Below, in pieces: positions 6,998 to 7,193 of a DNA stretch of 7,193 nucleotides. The position numbers and the translations under genes were made by a program. The stretch's first letter is position 1. Every line of letters starts with the position of its first letter. The notes beneath the pieces are model-generated. The model ran no database searches. It was not told the origin of the DNA and saw nothing but the letters and a program-made list of their open reading frames with translations. The stretch covers positions 1-7,193 of the forward strand of contig CACZNY010000322.1 of NCBI GenBank assembly GCA_902782655.1, read 5' to 3'. Origin of the DNA: an uncultured Lachnospiraceae bacterium. Lineage in GTDB: Bacteria; Bacillota; Clostridia; Lachnospirales; Lachnospiraceae.

Positions 6998-7003
6998 AAA
7001 CAA
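6975..7003 (-). promoter_or_regulatory. candidate sigma-A extended -10 promoter for the signalling operon, nested in the terminator
   Basis: On the minus strand a TACAAT -10 box (6980-6975; five of six to TATAAT) is preceded by TG one base upstream (an extended -10), with TTGTTT (7003-6998) as a weak -35 box at a 17-base spacing. Transcription would begin near 6968, inside the 3' arm of the terminator stem, so the operon transcript could not form that hairpin but would start with the T tract and then the long leader. The leader would be about 240 bases before the first start codon. No comparably good promoter is visible closer to 6730. The assignment rests on box matches only. Confidence 0.5.
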
Positions 7004-7009
7004 GAGAAC

Positions 7010-7024
7010 TCCGCGTTCCGCGGA
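7010..7024 (-). other. short GC-rich perfect hairpin between upstream gene and terminator
   Basis: TCCGCG and CGCGGA form a perfect 6-bp inverted repeat around a 3-base loop. On the minus strand the T-rich run that follows begins several bases later, so on its own it would be a poor terminator. It sits between the upstream stop codon and the stronger terminator, and immediately upstream of the predicted -35 box at 6998-7003. It could be part of a tandem termination region or a protein-binding site upstream of the promoter; the sequence does not decide. Confidence 0.4.
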
Positions 7025-7093
7025 TCCTGGTTGCATAATTCACTTGAAATATACACCCATTACAGGTATAACATACCCTTTTCCTTATTCGTG

Positions 7094-7192
7094 TTATCGG
7101 GTTTCGGAAGTAATATATTCCCTTCCGGAAACTGAAACCGTTGTCTCGTCACCTGCAAAAACAAATGCTCCGATATCATAGTACCAGAAAGA
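7094..7192 (-). CDS. C-terminal fragment of an unrecognised upstream protein (partial, 5' end outside window)
   Basis: A minus-strand frame is open from the window edge to a TAA at 7094-7096 and gives about 32 residues, beginning SFWYYDIGAFVFAGDE and ending REYITSETR. I do not recognise the product. The composition (many G, A, D, E, V, T, with mostly purine-first codons) looks like real protein, and an intrinsic terminator on the same strand lies about 100 bases downstream, which is what a gene end would need. The next frame on the same strand is also open, to a TAA at 7060-7062, but its product is richer in Q, R, N and K and looks less natural. The choice between the two frames is uncertain because only about 100 bases are visible. 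Confidence 0.45.
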   Translation of the reverse strand, partial: SFWYYDIGAFVFAGDETTVSVSGREYITSETR

Positions 7193-7193
7193 A

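Overview
The window reads as one minus-strand signalling operon, most likely from a Clostridia-type member of the Bacillota, with Lachnospiraceae as my best guess. The reasons are roughly half GC, frequent AUA and AGG codons, AGGAG-like ribosome binding sites, hairpin-plus-T-tract termination, and membrane hybrid kinases of a style common in that family. The taxonomic call is an inference from style, not from a marker gene.

Layout, read in the direction of transcription (high to low coordinates): (1) 7192-7094, a probable C-terminal fragment of an unrecognised upstream gene; (2) 7024-6954, a short GC hairpin followed by a strong intrinsic terminator; a good extended -10 promoter lies inside that terminator; (3) about 6968-6731, a long leader with two closed, branched foldable domains and no convincing gene; (4) 6730-5225, a 501-aa response regulator with a degenerate GGDEF domain, an intact receiver and an intact HD-GYP c-di-GMP phosphodiesterase domain; (5) 5223-2701, an 840-aa membrane hybrid histidine kinase with a degenerate receiver, a true receiver and an HPt domain; (6) 2697-883, a 604-aa membrane hybrid histidine kinase with one receiver and no HPt; (7) 861-22, a 279-aa DegV-family protein with a GTG start and atypical ligand-site residues. 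Gaps between genes are 1, 3 and 21 bases, so one transcript and translational coupling are very likely.

How the parts may work together (inference): two multi-pass membrane kinases without a large extracellular domain sense something at or in the membrane, pass phosphate through their receivers and the single HPt domain, and control the receiver of the HD-GYP protein, which would lower c-di-GMP. The DegV protein belongs to a family known for binding fatty acids, but it appears to lack two of the usual carboxylate ligands, so it may be a ligand-sensing or scaffolding partner and not a standard FakB subunit. Every coding gene in the operon is full length. I see no mobile element, CRISPR array, tRNA or rRNA. 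Bases 1-21 lie after the DegV stop codon and hold nothing I can identify.
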